Part shown: positions 1 through 7,609 of the stretch, piece by piece | Layout: the number at the start of each line of letters is the position of its first letter | Position numbering within the stretch: the stretch's first letter is position 1 | Origin: CAYWJA01 sp964458485 | GTDB lineage: Bacteria > Patescibacteriota > Gracilibacteria > UM-FILTER-43-11 | Direction: 5' to 3' | Assembly: GCA_964458485.1 (NCBI GenBank) | Contig: CAYWJA010000002.1 | Coordinates: forward strand, 1-64,000 | Length of the DNA: 64,000 nt | Position numbers and translations under genes: made by a program | Notes under the pieces: generated by a model | Seen by the model: the letters and a program-made list of their open reading frames with translations, nothing else | Told to the model about the DNA's origin: nothing | Databases searched by the model: none

Positions 1-593
1 TCCGGATGCTCCTTCATTTCTTCGTATTGTTCGTCTGTTAATCTGCCCTCAGTTTCAGATATTGCCCTTTGCCTTTTATGCATTTTACCGATGTCGTGTA
101 AAAAACCAGCTGTTGCAGCAAGTGCTGGCTCTATATATTGCGAATCATTTGCATTCTCATTTAATTTTTGAGCAATTAATGCGGAGTAAATCCCCACTCT
201 TGTTAAATGTCCAAGTAGATATCCTTCTACCTTTAATGATGGCAAGTCTTCAATATTATTTGGTATTTCTAATATTTTTTGATATACATCACGAATTGCT
301 ATTATTGCACTTGGGTCAAGTTCCACATCACATTCAATTTTACATCCTGCCATTTTGTTAAGTGCATCATAATCATCTTGTGCTGGATTTTGAGATTCAC
401 TATATTCTTTTGCAAATTCAGCCATCTCTTCCTTTAAAAGGCCCATATGATCTTTAGGTATTTTATTAGCCCTCGTTTCTTTGTCTGATTGTGGTAGTTG
501 TAATGTACGATTTAAAGCCGGTCTGACATTTGGATATCCTGTAAAAGGGAATACTTCACTTTCTTGTGTTTGTGTTCTTGCTGCTTCTAACAT
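1..593 (-). CDS. HD-GYP-type HD domain protein, cut by the window edge
   Basis: The frame is open from an ATG at 593 to the window start, giving about 197 N-terminal residues with the C-terminus outside. The first 120 residues are polar and match nothing I recognise. After them comes an HD-type metal phosphohydrolase segment: a helix reading GHLTRVGIYSALIAQKL, then FLHDIGKMH, then GRLTDEQYEEMKEHP. The HDxGK core followed by a [G]xLTxEEy..mk.HP stretch is characteristic of HD-GYP proteins, which usually hydrolyse cyclic di-GMP or other cyclic nucleotides. The GYP residues themselves would lie beyond the window, so a plain HD protein cannot be excluded. No Shine-Dalgarno precedes the start, as for most genes here. 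Confidence 0.75.
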   Translation of the reverse strand, partial: MLEAARTQTQESEVFPFTGYPNVRPALNRTLQLPQSDKETRANKIPKDHMGLLKEEMAEFAKEYSESQNPAQDDYDALNKMAGCKIECDVELDPSAIIAIRDVYQKILEIPNNIEDLPSLKVEGYLLGHLTRVGIYSALIAQKLNENANDSQYIEPALAATAGFLHDIGKMHKRQRAISETEGRLTDEQYEEMKEHP

Positions 594-710
594 TTTTATT
601 TGGTTAATTAATATTTTTTGAAGATTTTTTTGGATCTTTCGAAAGTGAATACACGTTGTAATTATTTTTGTTACAAAAAAACTAATTCTTCTGAGGAGAA
701 TTTGTTTTCT

Positions 711-1233
711 CAGACTTCCAAATTCCAGATATCCAAACTTACAAACAGACTTCCAAATTCCAGATATCTAAACTTACAAAACTAATTATTTAGAATTTTC
801 AATAATAGTACTAAAGATACTACGCAGTTCTCTACTTTCCTGAATTAGTTCTTTTTGCCATTTTACTAAATTTTCATAACTACCTGTTTCACATAATTTT
901 AACCATAAGCCACTTTCTTTAGTTTCTTTTCTAGCAATTTTTATTCTATATATAAAATCTTTTTTGCTTAACGCCTCATTGGCTTCTATATAGTTAGCCG
1001 CCTGAGAACCTGAAGATCTTATTAATTGTTTTGAATATTCAAAATTGGCTGTTGTTTTAGGTAGTTTATTTGCAAAATTGCGACATTGTTTAGCAAATTG
1101 ATAAGTTCTTTCTTCAAGTTCAGCATGCTCATATTCTTTGGGCATAATTATTTTGATTTAGTATATAAAGTTTGTAATGTCTGTATATTTGTACATTTGT
1201 TTGTACGTTTGGGCATCTGGACATCTGGATGTT
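711..1233. mobile_element. Hairpin-like word-repeat element carrying a four-helix-bundle gene
   Basis: The left arm (711-780) is a tandem doubling of a roughly 33-bp unit built of words such as CTTCCAAATTCCAGATATC and AAACTTACAAA. The right arm (1169-1233) uses the complementary vocabulary (TTTGTAATG, TTTGTACGTTTGGGCATC, ATCTGGACATCTGG). Together they form an imperfect inverted repeat around the gene at 786-1145. Gene-free versions with the same vocabulary lie at 44428-44552 and 53278-53433. The layout, an ORF in the loop of a stem, resembles the intervening sequences of 23S rRNA that encode this protein family. That it is a mobile unit is inference. Confidence 0.5.
786..1145 (-). CDS. Four-helix bundle protein (23S rRNA intervening-sequence protein family)
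   Basis: 119 residues, predicted almost entirely helical. The pattern of the 23S rRNA IVS / 'four helix bundle protein' family is recognisable: an N-terminal Y-FAKQCRNFANKLP helix, then YSKQLIRSSGSQAANYIEANEA, then KKDFIYRIKIARKETKESGLWLKL, then a last helix with ELIQESRELRSIFSTII. The biochemical role of the family is not established. It is related to the Avd accessory protein of diversity-generating retroelements, and members are often found inside rRNA intervening sequences. Here the gene is not in rRNA but between inverted arms of a word repeat, with its stop codon abutting the left arm. Length is typical for the family. Confidence 0.88.
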   Translation of the reverse strand: MPKEYEHAELEERTYQFAKQCRNFANKLPKTTANFEYSKQLIRSSGSQAANYIEANEALSKKDFIYRIKIARKETKESGLWLKLCETGSYENLVKWQKELIQESRELRSIFSTIIENSK

Positions 1234-1241
1234 TATAGATA

Positions 1242-1388
1242 TTAAGATTTAGAGCTTGAAGAAAATGAAGAATCTTCATTTTCTTCAATAACAATTTCAT
1301 TTAATTCATTCAACATCTCATCCATGTAAGCATTCGCAATAATCAGATTTTGTATATATTTTTTAACTGAATATTTTTTGTTTAACAT
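1242..1388 (-). CDS. Small acidic hypothetical protein (48 aa)
   Basis: An ATG at 1388 opens 48 codons ending in TAA at 1242. The product begins MLNKKYSVKKYIQNLI and ends in an acidic serine-rich tail (IEENEDSSFSSSSKS). The middle could form one amphipathic helix. I recognise no family. It is supported only by a continuous frame with a plausible basic-to-acidic composition between a repeat element and an imperfect palindrome (CCGGATT...AATCGG) just upstream. It could be non-coding. Confidence 0.35.
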   Translation of the reverse strand: MLNKKYSVKKYIQNLIIANAYMDEMLNELNEIVIEENEDSSFSSSSKS

Positions 1389-1519
1389 AAAACCCACCGG
1401 ATTAATTTATAAATCGGGTAGGTCAACTTTATTTGGGGGGTGCAATAATGGTTAGCTATATTATACCAATTTTTTTAATTTGTCAAGGTTAATTTTTAGG
1501 CTTTATTCAGTGTGATTAC

Positions 1520-1548
1520 TTGATTTAAAATGAAAGTTGTGCTACAAT
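1520..1548 (+). promoter_or_regulatory. Sigma-70-type promoter
   Basis: TTGATT at 1520-1525, a 17-bp spacer and TACAAT at 1543-1548, preceded by TG in the extended -10 position. It faces the hypothetical gene starting near 1642. Confidence 0.6.
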
Positions 1549-1641
1549 AATATGATAATTGAACTTTTAAATGTGTGTACGAGTTACAAGATTTAAACAA
1601 TTCTTGAGGACTCGTCCTTGCACTTAATACGGACATTGGAT

Positions 1642-1950
1642 ATGCATAATTGCCCCACTGCACCAAAGGGGCCCCACATCGAAGGTCATTGGAATGGCCT
1701 TAGTGCTTTTGAGCGTTTTAAAATGGTCTTTGATTACAGGCATTTATTTGTCGCACTTGGTCTTATTACACCTAGGGAATTAAGAAAAGTCGAATCTACA
1801 TCAGAAGGGAATAGAGAATTTTTAGTAGAACGGGATGGACATTTAATGTTTGATGAAATTGACTTTACAAAAAATTTTTCAGCTCAATTAAGCCGCGATA
1901 GGCTTCATCCTGCACTTGATGCGGTATTAGCGGATCTTGATATTTATTAA
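1642..1950 (+). CDS. Hypothetical protein (about 102 aa)
   Basis: The product is soluble, rich in Leu, Arg and Asp, with no signal peptide or membrane segment. It contains GPHIEGHWNGLSAFERFKMVFDYRHLFVALGLITPRELRK, a helical region I cannot assign. The frame is also open from a TTG at 1618 that has GAGG eight bases upstream, so a start eight codons earlier is possible. I prefer the ATG at 1642 because most genes here begin with ATG and lack ribosome-binding sites. A good promoter lies at 1520-1548. It converges on the ferredoxin gene at 1974, and a short ATCCTTA word repeat fills the junction. Confidence 0.5.
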   Translation: MHNCPTAPKGPHIEGHWNGLSAFERFKMVFDYRHLFVALGLITPRELRKVESTSEGNREFLVERDGHLMFDEIDFTKNFSAQLSRDRLHPALDAVLADLDIY

Positions 1951-1959
1951 GGGCTAAAC

Positions 1960-1990
1960 TTAATCCTTAATCCTTAGTTCCTAGTCCTAT
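1960..1990. repeat. Word repeat of the TTAATCCT family
   Basis: Near-tandem 7-8 bp words (TTAATCCT, TAATCCTTAG, TTCCTAGTCCT). The last codons and stop of the ferredoxin gene lie in it. The same vocabulary recurs at 26907-26933, directly before the start of the LysE-family gene. Confidence 0.6.
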
Positions 1991-2222
1991 CATTAATAAT
2001 ATATTCCAACTTTTTATAATCCAATTTATTATAAATTGTCGATTGCCCTGTTCCATCAATTATTTCCATATTAGGAGATTTGGTACATAAATTCATACAG
2101 TTTCTTTTTTCAATTTCTATATTTGGATTACCTGATGTTAATTTTTTTGTATGCCTAAAAAGATCTTCACTCAAGTGGTTTTGGCAATTTACACCCTGGC
2201 AGATTCTTATTCGGTACTTCAT
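1974..2222 (-). CDS. Thioredoxin-fold [2Fe-2S] ferredoxin-like protein
   Basis: A short protein of about 82 residues with four cysteines in the spacing of thioredoxin-like 2Fe-2S ferredoxins: CQGVNC near the start and NCMNLC about 35 residues later. Such domains carry electrons in NuoE/HydA-type complexes, but free-standing copies of unknown partner are common. I place the start at the Met at 2222 (MKYRIRICQG); a Met five codons earlier at 2237 is also possible. It lies just after gatA on the same strand, separated by a CTCAAGT word repeat, so it may be cotranscribed with gatC-gatA without a functional link. The C-terminus (NDRTRN) is encoded by repeat DNA. Confidence 0.75.
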   Translation of the reverse strand: MKYRIRICQGVNCQNHLSEDLFRHTKKLTSGNPNIEIEKRNCMNLCTKSPNMEIIDGTGQSTIYNKLDYKKLEYIINDRTRN

Positions 2223-2229
2223 ATTTAAA

Positions 2230-2260
2230 AGTCTCAAGTGTGAGTCTCAAGTCTCAAGGG
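2230..2260. repeat. Word repeat of the GTCTCAA family
   Basis: Iterations of GTCTCAAGT between gatA and the ferredoxin gene. Relatives lie at 32545-32562, 55574-55612 and 56901-56969. Confidence 0.65.
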
Positions 2261-2261
2261 G

Positions 2262-3704
2262 CTATAAAATTGGTTTCTTTTTATTCCATTCAGTCGCTTT
2301 TTCAAAAGCATGACCAACATGTAAAACATTTTTTTCTTTAAATTGATTGCCGATAATCTGCATTCCAATAGGCAAGCCCTTTGAATCAAAGCCTGCTGGC
2401 ACAGAAAGCCCGGGCAGTCCACATATTCCACCAGGAACTGTTAGTATGTCTGCAGCATACATGCTTAATGGATCTTCTACTTTTTCACCTATTTTAAACG
2501 CTGTAAAAGGGGATACCGGTACAACAAGTGCATCGCATTTTTGGAATACATCTTCATATTCCTTTTTCATAAGTGCACGAACTTTTGCAGCTTTTAGATA
2601 GAATGCATCGTAATATCCAGATGAAAGGGAATAGGTGCCAAGCATAATTGTTCTTTTAACTTCATCTCCAAATCCTTCAGATCTACTTTTCATGTAAATT
2701 TCCAAAAGTTCCTTAGCATCATCTGCTGTATGGCCATATTTAATTCCATCGTACCTTGCCATGTTTGTACTGGCTTCAGATTTTACCAATATATAATAGG
2801 TAGGAATTGCATATTTTGTTAGCGGTAAATTCACATCAATTATTTCAGCACCAAGTTTTTTCAGAACATCTATACCTTTATATACAGCATCCACAGTTTC
2901 TTTTTCTACACCTTCAAAATATTCCTTAGGAACTCCAATTGTTACACCATTTAAATCAGTTTTTAATGCCTTTGTGTAATCCGGCACAGGTACATCTGGT
3001 GTGGTGCTATCATTTTTAGATGGACCAGCGATAGCATTTAAAACAAGTGCTGCGTCTTCAACTGTTTTTGTTACAGGGCCAATGGTGTCGAAAGAAGATG
3101 CGTATGAAATTACGCCGAAACGCGGAATCCTACCATACGTCACTTTCATGCCTACACATGAACAAAGTGATGCAGGCTGACGAATACTTCCTCCAGTATC
3201 TGTACCAATCGCAAAACAGGCCTGATCTGCCACCACACTTGCAATAGGCCCACCGGATGACCCACCAGCAACCCTTTCCATATCCCATGGATTTTTTGTT
3301 ACTCCAAAATAACTTGTTTCTGTACTACTGCCCATGGCGTATTGGTCGGTATTTGCCTTACCCAAAAGAACACCTCCGGCATCCAAAAGCCTTTGGGTTA
3401 CATCAGCATTGTAAGGTGGTACAAAATTTTCAAGAATCTTAGAACATGCAGTTGTTTTAATTCCTTTGGTGCAGATTATATCTTTTAAATTAAAAGGAAT
3501 CCCAGTAAGTGGATTGTCAAAATTGCCAGATTCATCAATTTTTTTAGCCTGCCTAAGCGCTTCTTCTGTAGCTACTGTTACATAGGCATTCAATCTATTG
3601 TCAGTTTCTTTAATTCTATCTAAGTATGCCTGAGTTAGCTCAGTGCTGCTGAACTTTTTTTCTTTTAGGCCTTTGTGGGTTTCAGCGATTGTCAGTTTAA
3701 TCAT
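2262..3704 (-). CDS. gatA: Aspartyl/glutamyl-tRNA amidotransferase subunit A
   Basis: GatA is the amidase subunit of the GatCAB complex, which releases ammonia from glutamine to convert Glu-tRNA(Gln) or Asp-tRNA(Asn) to the amidated form. The amidase signature is intact: the catalytic Lys in FNLKDIICTKG, the cis-Ser in MGSSTETS and the nucleophile Ser region in GGSSGGPIASVVADQACFAI, followed by GTDTGGSIRQPAS. From ATG 3704 (MIKLTIAETHKG) it is 480 residues, the usual size. An open extension upstream to 3764 reads through repeat words and is not like GatA. gatC lies just upstream; gatB is not in the window. Confidence 0.96.
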   Translation of the reverse strand: MIKLTIAETHKGLKEKKFSSTELTQAYLDRIKETDNRLNAYVTVATEEALRQAKKIDESGNFDNPLTGIPFNLKDIICTKGIKTTACSKILENFVPPYNADVTQRLLDAGGVLLGKANTDQYAMGSSTETSYFGVTKNPWDMERVAGGSSGGPIASVVADQACFAIGTDTGGSIRQPASLCSCVGMKVTYGRIPRFGVISYASSFDTIGPVTKTVEDAALVLNAIAGPSKNDSTTPDVPVPDYTKALKTDLNGVTIGVPKEYFEGVEKETVDAVYKGIDVLKKLGAEIIDVNLPLTKYAIPTYYILVKSEASTNMARYDGIKYGHTADDAKELLEIYMKSRSEGFGDEVKRTIMLGTYSLSSGYYDAFYLKAAKVRALMKKEYEDVFQKCDALVVPVSPFTAFKIGEKVEDPLSMYAADILTVPGGICGLPGLSVPAGFDSKGLPIGMQIIGNQFKEKNVLHVGHAFEKATEWNKKKPIL

Positions 3705-3766
3705 TAATAAATGATAATTGATAAATGTTAAATAAGAATCTGAAATCAGAAATGCGAAATTCAAAA

Positions 3767-4051
3767 TTAGAACACATTCTTCACCTTAATCATATGATCC
3801 TGAACATCCTGAGGAGTTTCCGATAAAAGTTCATCAGTTACTTCACACCCTTCTTCCTTGTCGCCAAAAGAAACATTTGTAAGCCCTGTGATCTGGGCTA
3901 TAGGCTCCACATTATCTGTATCTACTTCATCCAGCATTTTGGCATGTTCTAAAATATCAGAAAGCTGTTTACTGAATTTTTCCAGTTCTTCATCTGTTAA
4001 TTTTAGGCGGGCTAATTTTGCGATGTGTTTTACTTCTTCTTTGGTTATCAT
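3767..4051 (-). CDS. gatC: Aspartyl/glutamyl-tRNA amidotransferase subunit C
   Basis: GatC is the small subunit that stabilises GatA against GatB. The product (94 residues from MITKEEVKHIAKLARLKL) has the family's N-terminal helices, the DILEHAKMLDEVDTDNVEPIAQ segment and the TPQDVQDHMIKVKNVF C-terminus. I take ATG 4051; the frame is open to 4090, but those codons come from a GTGCTCAA/GTGCTTAA word repeat in the 5' leader. It is first in a gatC-gatA-ferredoxin series on the minus strand. Confidence 0.95.
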   Translation of the reverse strand: MITKEEVKHIAKLARLKLTDEELEKFSKQLSDILEHAKMLDEVDTDNVEPIAQITGLTNVSFGDKEEGCEVTDELLSETPQDVQDHMIKVKNVF

Positions 4052-4054
4052 ATT

Positions 4055-4092
4055 TAAAGTGCTCAAGTGCTTAAGTCCGTAAGTGCTCAAGT
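4055..4092. repeat. Word repeat of the AAGTGCTT/AAGTGCTC family
   Basis: Degenerate 8-bp words immediately before the gatC start codon. The same word is present in six perfect tandem copies before ruvB (59863-59910). Confidence 0.65.
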
Positions 4093-4152
4093 TCTCTTTT
4101 GCATCTTACAACGTTAAACAAGATACAGTTTTTAGGCCTAAGGCTCAAGTCA

Positions 4153-4181
4153 TTGTGTTCTTAATTCGTTTTTGCTAAAAT
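4153..4181 (+). promoter_or_regulatory. Sigma-70-type promoter
   Basis: TTGTGT at 4153-4158, a 17-bp spacer and TAAAAT at 4176-4181 with an upstream TG. It sits 24 bp before the ATG at 4205. Confidence 0.6.
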
Positions 4182-4204
4182 CAATCCAGATAAAATAAAA
4201 GAAA

Positions 4205-4513
4205 ATGACCACCACAAAAGACATCCATAGCGTTAGTGCGAATATATTTTTTATTTTTACTTTTGTTTATATTTTTGCAGCACTGGCGTTAAGGAATAAT
4301 TTTAATGCAGGGTTGATGATTTTTTTGATGCGATTACTAGATATTCCTTTTGCATTAGTATCACTTTTATATGGGGGGAGTAGTCTTTATCTTCAGGTTA
4401 ATAATGGCGAAGAAAAATCAGATTCAGTTTGGGGAATTCTGATTATCGCTTTGTGTGTAATACTGTTTGCAGGGGTAGTGTTCATTAATTTTGCGTTTCC
4501 ATCAAAGCTCTGA
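4205..4513 (+). CDS. Small hypothetical membrane protein (102 aa)
   Basis: Predicted integral membrane protein with about three hydrophobic segments: residues 12-28 (ANIFFIFTFVYIFAALAL), 36-58 (around GLMIFLMRLLDIPFALVSLL) and 76-96 (WGILIIALCVILFAGVVFI). A short polar stretch with NNGEEKSDS lies between the second and third. No recognisable family. It has its own promoter and is flanked by minus-strand genes, so it is a single-gene transcript. It ends with UGA, evidence against a recoded UGA genome. Confidence 0.7.
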   Translation: MTTTKDIHSVSANIFFIFTFVYIFAALALRNNFNAGLMIFLMRLLDIPFALVSLLYGGSSLYLQVNNGEEKSDSVWGILIIALCVILFAGVVFINFAFPSKL

Positions 4514-4558
4514 ACCTCTTTAAAAAAGTGGGGTTTTGGATTATTTGACATACTGTTC

Positions 4559-4736
4559 GTCATCCCGCACTTGATGCGGGATCCATATAATGAAGTAATG
4601 GTTATATTACTAATATACTAATCATCTTATTTACTGATATTGCGATAATTATTCGCATATTCAGATTATCTGATTATTAGCAAAGGAGTGATAATATAAT
4701 TCATATATCATATGGATCCCGACAAGTCGGGATGAC
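4559..4736. mobile_element. 178-bp composite REP element (copy 1)
   Basis: Begins with GTCATCCCGCACTTGATGCG and ends with the mirrored form (CCCGACAAGTCGGGATGAC), each end itself a small hairpin. The 125-bp AT-rich core shares blocks such as TTCGCATATTCAG and AATATAATTC with the element at 54846-55023, which is also 178 bp. A third, inverted and interrupted copy is at 38142-38389. No ORF inside. Confidence 0.7.
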
Positions 4737-4789
4737 AATCGGGGTTAATATATTTTTTACCATTGCTCCAGTTAGTCTACCACTTGAAA

Positions 4790-6277
4790 TTACCGCATAG
4801 ACTTATAATTCGGTGCATCCTTTGTGATCTGAATATTATGCGGGTGGCTTTCGTGCAGGCCGGCGGATGTGATTTGAACAAACTCTGCCTTTTTTTGATA
4901 TGTAGGAATGTCTTTGCTACCAAGGTATCCCATTGATGACTTTAATCCTCCAACTAGCTGGAATATTTCGTGAGCCACAGGGCCTTTATAGACAATTTGT
5001 CCTTCAATGCCTTCTGGTACATACTTTGCTTCATCTTTTACATTTGCCTGCCCATACCGCTCTTTGCCCCCTGAATTCATAGCACCCATAGAGCCCATGC
5101 CTCTATACATTTTGAATGTTTTACCTTCATGATAAATAAGTTCACCAGGGCTTTCTTTTGTACCCGCAAATAAGCTACCTATCATAACCGTCGATGCACC
5201 TGCGGCGATTGCCTTTGCAACATCACCAGAGTATTTTACACCTCCATCAGCAATAATAGGCACTTTGTGTTTCTTGGCTTCTGCGACACATTCTAATATG
5301 GCAGAAAGTTGAGGAACACCTATGCCAGCAACTACACGTGTGGTACAAATGGAGCCAGGACCGATTCCTACTTTAACCGCATCAGCACCTGCTTTAATTA
5401 AATCTTTAACTGCACCTTTTGTTGCCACATTACCGCCAATAACATCTATTTTGGGATATGTCTTTTTAACATATTTAATAGTATCTATTACACCCTTAGA
5501 ATGCCCATGTGCTGTATCTACAACCACAACATCAACACCTGCATCTACCAACTTTTCTACACGATCCTGCATATTGGCAGCAGGGCCAACCGCAGCACCA
5601 ACCCGAAGTCTTTTGAATTTATCTTTGCAGCTATTTGGATACTTTTTATTTTTTTCTATATCACGGCGAGTAACAAGTGCTCGCAGCCGCATTTCTTTTT
5701 CATTATTTACAATAATCAGCTTACTATGTTTACTTTCCTCCAAGAGGTCATTGGCTTTACTTAGGGTAATACCTTCATAAGTTAAAAGTAGATTTTCCAC
5801 CTTTGTCATTCTATCTTTTACTTTTTGACCCTTATGTTTGTGATAGAAATAATCGTTTGCTGTAATAAGACCTTCTAATTTTCCATTAACTTCACCTGTA
5901 TCAGTTATAGGAACAGCTTTGTAACCATACTTTTCTCTGATCTGATAAATGGTTTCTATAGTATCGGTCGGCTTAGCACACATTGGATTTTGAATAAAGC
6001 CATTTTCAAAACGTTTTACCCGCTTTACTTCTTCAGCCTGCTCATCGGGAGTCATATTCTTATGAATGATTCCAATTCCTCCAAAAAGAGCCAGTTCAAT
6101 AGCAAGTTCGTGTTCTGTTACAGTATCCATTGCGGCACTTACAAGCGGTATATTCAGATTGATATTACGTGTGAATTTTGTCTTCGTACTAGTATCTTTC
6201 GGCAGAATATTTGAATACTGTGGTAGCAGTAATACGTCGTCGAAGGTTAGATGGAGGGGGATGTTTGATTTATTCAT
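4790..6277 (-). CDS. guaB: Inosine-5'-monophosphate dehydrogenase
   Basis: Catalyses NAD-dependent oxidation of IMP to XMP, the committed step to GMP. The 495-residue product is full length. It shows the N-terminal LTFDDVLLLPQYS signature, LVSAAMDTVTE, two CBS domains at about residues 95-215, GGNVATKGAVKDLIKAGAD, and the catalytic loop GIGPGSICTTRVVAGIG with the nucleophilic Cys. The flap region YRGMGSMGAMNSGGKERYG follows. It stands alone between REP-type elements on both sides (4559-4736 and 6321-6401), with no guaA nearby. Confidence 0.97.
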   Translation of the reverse strand: MNKSNIPLHLTFDDVLLLPQYSNILPKDTSTKTKFTRNINLNIPLVSAAMDTVTEHELAIELALFGGIGIIHKNMTPDEQAEEVKRVKRFENGFIQNPMCAKPTDTIETIYQIREKYGYKAVPITDTGEVNGKLEGLITANDYFYHKHKGQKVKDRMTKVENLLLTYEGITLSKANDLLEESKHSKLIIVNNEKEMRLRALVTRRDIEKNKKYPNSCKDKFKRLRVGAAVGPAANMQDRVEKLVDAGVDVVVVDTAHGHSKGVIDTIKYVKKTYPKIDVIGGNVATKGAVKDLIKAGADAVKVGIGPGSICTTRVVAGIGVPQLSAILECVAEAKKHKVPIIADGGVKYSGDVAKAIAAGASTVMIGSLFAGTKESPGELIYHEGKTFKMYRGMGSMGAMNSGGKERYGQANVKDEAKYVPEGIEGQIVYKGPVAHEIFQLVGGLKSSMGYLGSKDIPTYQKKAEFVQITSAGLHESHPHNIQITKDAPNYKSMR

Positions 6278-6320
6278 AATGTTTTAATATTTAGCATTTC
6301 GGATTTATATTTTACTATTT

Positions 6321-6401
6321 GTCATCCCGGACTTGATCCGGGATCCATGATTTACTAGTTTGCGGTGGATCCTGACCCCGATAAAATCGGGACAGGATGA
6401 C
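6321..6401. repeat. REP-like inverted pair (81 bp)
   Basis: GTCATCCCGGACTTGATCCG followed by a facing copy ending CGGGACAGGATGAC. Same length and layout as 26431-26511 and as the pair inside the pilW-like gene (35053-35133). Confidence 0.75.
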
Positions 6402-6473
6402 AAAAAGGAGGATTCCAAAATTTGAAATATTTTAAACACTTTACTAAACTTTCTTGGGAAAGTCAAGATAAAT

Positions 6474-6502
6474 TTGCTTTTTTATTTTATTTGTGTTATA
6501 AT
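6474..6502 (+). promoter_or_regulatory. Extended -10 promoter
   Basis: TTGCTT at 6474-6479, a 17-bp spacer and TATAAT at 6497-6502 preceded by TGT. It precedes the gene at 6533. Confidence 0.7.
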
Positions 6503-6532
6503 AAAGAGATAATATAATTTAATTTTAGAATT

Positions 6533-7540
6533 ATGGCACCAAAAAGACCAACACTAGGGATATATTCCAGAAGTACACCAGCTGAAGATAAAAAAGTTGT
6601 CGAAATCGACGGCAGAATAGCAGATACTCGCGCAAAAGTACTTGCTTCATTCGATCACCATAGGTCAGGTAATAGAGTTAATTTGGATGATGTTCCGGAT
6701 AAGGTACATTTGTCAGAAGTTGATGAACTTGTAACACCAATGTTCGACACAGATTTTCTTATTTCAGCCATTGTTACTCGTATGGGTGGCAAGGAGGCAA
6801 TTAAGCCAACTGATCTTAAGGTTTTATATGCAGCATCTGAATGGTGTGATCTTTTGGAAAGTGATGAAGAAGATGAAGATCTTAAACAAAAAGGGTTAGG
6901 ACTTCATTTATACTTAAAAGGGAAAGGGTTTGGTTTACTGAAGGCAAAATGCGAGGAAAAAGGTGAAATGGCGAACGGTAGATTTAATGCATCGGACGAA
7001 ACTATGTCTGAAATTGCTAATGAACTTGGCGATGAATTAGAAAGTGCTTTACAGAATGGAACTTTAGATGATCTGCAGGACATGAACTATTTACAACAAA
7101 AAGAACCTATGCAGCAGGAATGGCGTGAAGCGAATGAAGGTCGTAGAAATGATGAATTAATGGCATCGGTTGTATTAAAAGAGGGTGAATATATTGATCC
7201 TATTTTTTTTATGGAACTCCTTAAGGGTAAATTATGTATTACATCAACAGAATCAGATAAGACAGATGAGGAGGGAAGAAGGATTTACAATTATACAGTA
7301 AGCCTAAAGCCTTCTTCTTATGAAGAAATTGACTTAAGGCCTTTAATTGATGAAATGAATAAGCAGGATCCTAATGTAATTAAACAGGCTGAGGGCGGGG
7401 TGCCGGAAAGCGAACAAAAAAGATGGGGAGGCAGAGAAGTTGTATTTGGAGCTCCTTTTGGTATTCATTCTGCTTTAAGTCCTGATGAAGTTGAGCAGAT
7501 TGTAGAAGATAATATTGATAAATGTAAAAAGGCAAAATAA
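6533..7540 (+). CDS. Hypothetical protein with a DHH-like motif (335 aa)
   Basis: Soluble, acidic protein with no signal peptide. Residues 14-110 recall phosphoesterase-like N-termini: an Asp-containing strand (VEIDGRIAD), FDHHRSGNRVNL, then DTDFLISAIVTRMGG. The DHH triad and following DxDxLxSA helix suggest a metal-binding fold, but the other DHH motifs are not obvious. The middle has an acidic cluster (ESDEEDEDLKQ). The C-terminal RWGGREVVFGAPFGIHSALSPDEV is distinctive but unassigned. It has its own strong promoter and a terminator, so it is a single-gene transcription unit. Function unknown. Confidence 0.6.
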   Translation: MAPKRPTLGIYSRSTPAEDKKVVEIDGRIADTRAKVLASFDHHRSGNRVNLDDVPDKVHLSEVDELVTPMFDTDFLISAIVTRMGGKEAIKPTDLKVLYAASEWCDLLESDEEDEDLKQKGLGLHLYLKGKGFGLLKAKCEEKGEMANGRFNASDETMSEIANELGDELESALQNGTLDDLQDMNYLQQKEPMQQEWREANEGRRNDELMASVVLKEGEYIDPIFFMELLKGKLCITSTESDKTDEEGRRIYNYTVSLKPSSYEEIDLRPLIDEMNKQDPNVIKQAEGGVPESEQKRWGGREVVFGAPFGIHSALSPDEVEQIVEDNIDKCKKAK

Positions 7541-7549
7541 TTTATTTCA

Positions 7550-7582
7550 AAAAAATCCCCACCTTGCGGCTGGGATTTTTTT
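7550..7582 (+). terminator. Rho-independent terminator
   Basis: AAAAATCCC / GGGATTTTTTT stem with an internal CC/GG step around TTGC, followed by T residues. The A-run on the other side means it can also serve the convergent gene at 7610. Confidence 0.85.
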
Positions 7583-7609
7583 GATATTACTATATATCCG
7601 AATTTGCGA

